Of a DNA stretch of 64,000 bases, positions 63,001 through 64,000 are shown piece by piece (the first letter of the stretch is position 1; every line of letters begins with the position of its first letter). The translations under genes were made by a program, and so were the position numbers. Origin of the DNA: Litoditis marina (Eukaryota; Nematoda; Chromadorea; Rhabditida; Rhabditidae); the NCBI GenBank assembly GCA_964036275.1, contig CAXIWQ010000122.1, positions 1 through 64,000 of the forward strand. The letters are read 5' to 3'. A model generated the notes under the pieces. The model made no database searches. It had not been told where the DNA came from and was given only the letters and a program-made list of their open reading frames with translations.

Positions 63001-64000
63001 GGCTATCAAATATGTTGCTCCCAGCTACAAAAACCTAATACGACAATCTATTCTGTGGCGCACAGCCACAAAATACGAATTATCGCGGTTATCGACTTGT
63101 TGGCTTGCAGCTACAGAGAAAAGTTCATACGGCTATCAAATATGTTGCTCCCAGCTACAAAAACCTAATACGACAATCTATTCTGTGGCGCACAGCCACA
63201 AAATACGAATTATCGCGGTTATCGACTTGTTGGCTTGCAGCTACAGAGAAAAGTTCATACGGCTATCAAGTCTGTTGCTCCCAGCTACAAAAACCTGATA
63301 CGACAATCTATTCTGTGGCGCACAGCCACAAAAGACAAATTAACGCGGTTATTACCTCTTTGCCTTGCAGCTACAGAAAAAAGTTTATACGGCTATCAAG
63401 TCTGTTGCTCATGGCTACAAAAACCTAATACGACTTTATATTCTGTGGCGCACAGCCACAAAAGACAAATTAACGCGGTTATTACCTCTTTGCCTTGCAG
63501 CTACAGAAAAAAGTTCATACGGCTATCAAGTCTGTTGCTCCCAGCTACAAAAACCTAATACGACTTTATATTCTGTGGCGCACAGCCACAAAAACGAATT
63601 AACGCGGTTATTGACATTTTGACTTGCAGCTACAAAAAAAATCATACGGCTATCAAGTCTGTTGCTCCCAACTACGAAAACCTAATTCGACTTTATATTC
63701 TGTGGCGCACAGCCACAAAAGACAAATTAACGCGGTTATTGACTCTTTGCCTTGCAGTTACAGAGAACATTTCATACGGCTATCAAATCTGTTGCTCCCA
63801 GCTACAAAAACCTAATACGACAATCTATTCTGTGGCGCACAGCCACAAAATACGAATTAACGCGGTTATCGACTCTTTGCCTAGCAGCTACAGAAAAAAG
63901 TTTATACGGCTATCAAGTCTGTTGCTCCCAGCTACAAAAACCTGATACGACAATCTATTCTGTGGCGCACAGCCACAAAATACGAATTTACGCGGTTATC
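54014..64000. repeat. 130-bp satellite array, tract 4
   Basis: About 77 monomers continuing in register after the MITE and running off the right edge. From about 56.1 kb the tract is almost entirely built from blocks repeated at a 2,064-bp offset, with the 7-bp-deleted unit as a regular marker. Identity between these blocks looks higher than between blocks in tract 1, suggesting the youngest amplification in the window. No gene was seen. Confidence 0.97.
56100..63470. repeat. Higher-order repeat, offset 2,064 bp
   Basis: Units at 56140, 56393, 56653, 57043 and 57433 recur at 58204, 58457, 58717, 59107 and 59497; those at 59497, 60135, 60528, 60658, 60911 and 61171 recur at 61561, 62199, 62592, 62722, 62975 and 63235. 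The block is sixteen monomers minus sixteen bases, the loss coming mainly from 7-bp-deleted units and shortened A-tract units. Markers include TTTATAGGGCTATC, AAAAGCTTATACGG and GACTGATTGC. Confidence 0.87.

Noticed and set aside
1..64000. CENP-B box or telomeric repeats that would mark a centromere or chromosome end
   Set aside because: I saw no NTTCGNNNNANNCGGGN match and no TTAGGC or TTAGGG runs. A centromeric or subtelomeric role cannot be argued from this sequence.

Overview
This window is eukaryotic repeat DNA with no identifiable host gene. About 86% of it (1-4054, 5681-25913, 32653-53643, 54014-64000; about 55.3 kb, roughly 425 copies) is one head-to-tail satellite with a 130-bp monomer. 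The rest is three transposon insertions into that satellite, each placed to the base by its target-site duplication. The RTE-type retrotransposon, an LTR element primed by tRNA-Gly, a TA-flanked Tc1/mariner-like MITE and GGCGCC-rich repeats together suggest an invertebrate, most likely a nematode (Caenorhabditis-like). That assignment is an inference of moderate strength.

The satellite has structure at three levels. First, the 130-bp monomer is itself a decayed trimer of 41-, 45- and 44-bp sub-repeats that share a CAGCYACA core, an A-tract and a TACGRCTATC-like block. Second, one sub-repeat has acquired a perfect 6-bp dyad, TGTGGC-GCACA-GCCACA. Third, monomer variants recur in long blocks at constant offsets (about 911, 1301, 1559, 2210, 2463, 1297, 1299/1042 and 2064 bp), which shows segmental amplification (higher-order repeats). 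The monomer leaves two of its three + phases free of stops, so the tract is full of overlapping 107-codon open frames. These are by-products of the repeat, not genes.

Insertion 1 (4055-5680, minus strand) is a 5'-truncated RTE-clade non-LTR retrotransposon. It keeps a reverse transcriptase domain, has two internal stops, a very short 3' UTR and a tail of short tandem repeats. Insertion 2 (25914-32652, minus strand) is a 6.7-kb LTR element. It has 413-bp LTRs that differ at one visible base, a 5-bp GTTAT duplication and a 14-nt primer-binding site matching the 3' end of tRNA-Gly, but no recognisable gag or pol. Its interior is a mosaic: a perfect 140-bp inverted repeat, three 285-bp tandem copies rich in GGCGCC, two short palindromic elements and a heptamer array. 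Insertion 3 (53644-54013) is a 370-bp MITE with 83-bp terminal inverted repeats and a TA duplication.

No functional pathway is encoded here. The elements are related by history: a satellite formed from a 43-bp ancestor, was expanded as monomers and then as blocks, and served as a landing site for transposons. The near-identity of the LTRs dates the LTR insertion as recent.
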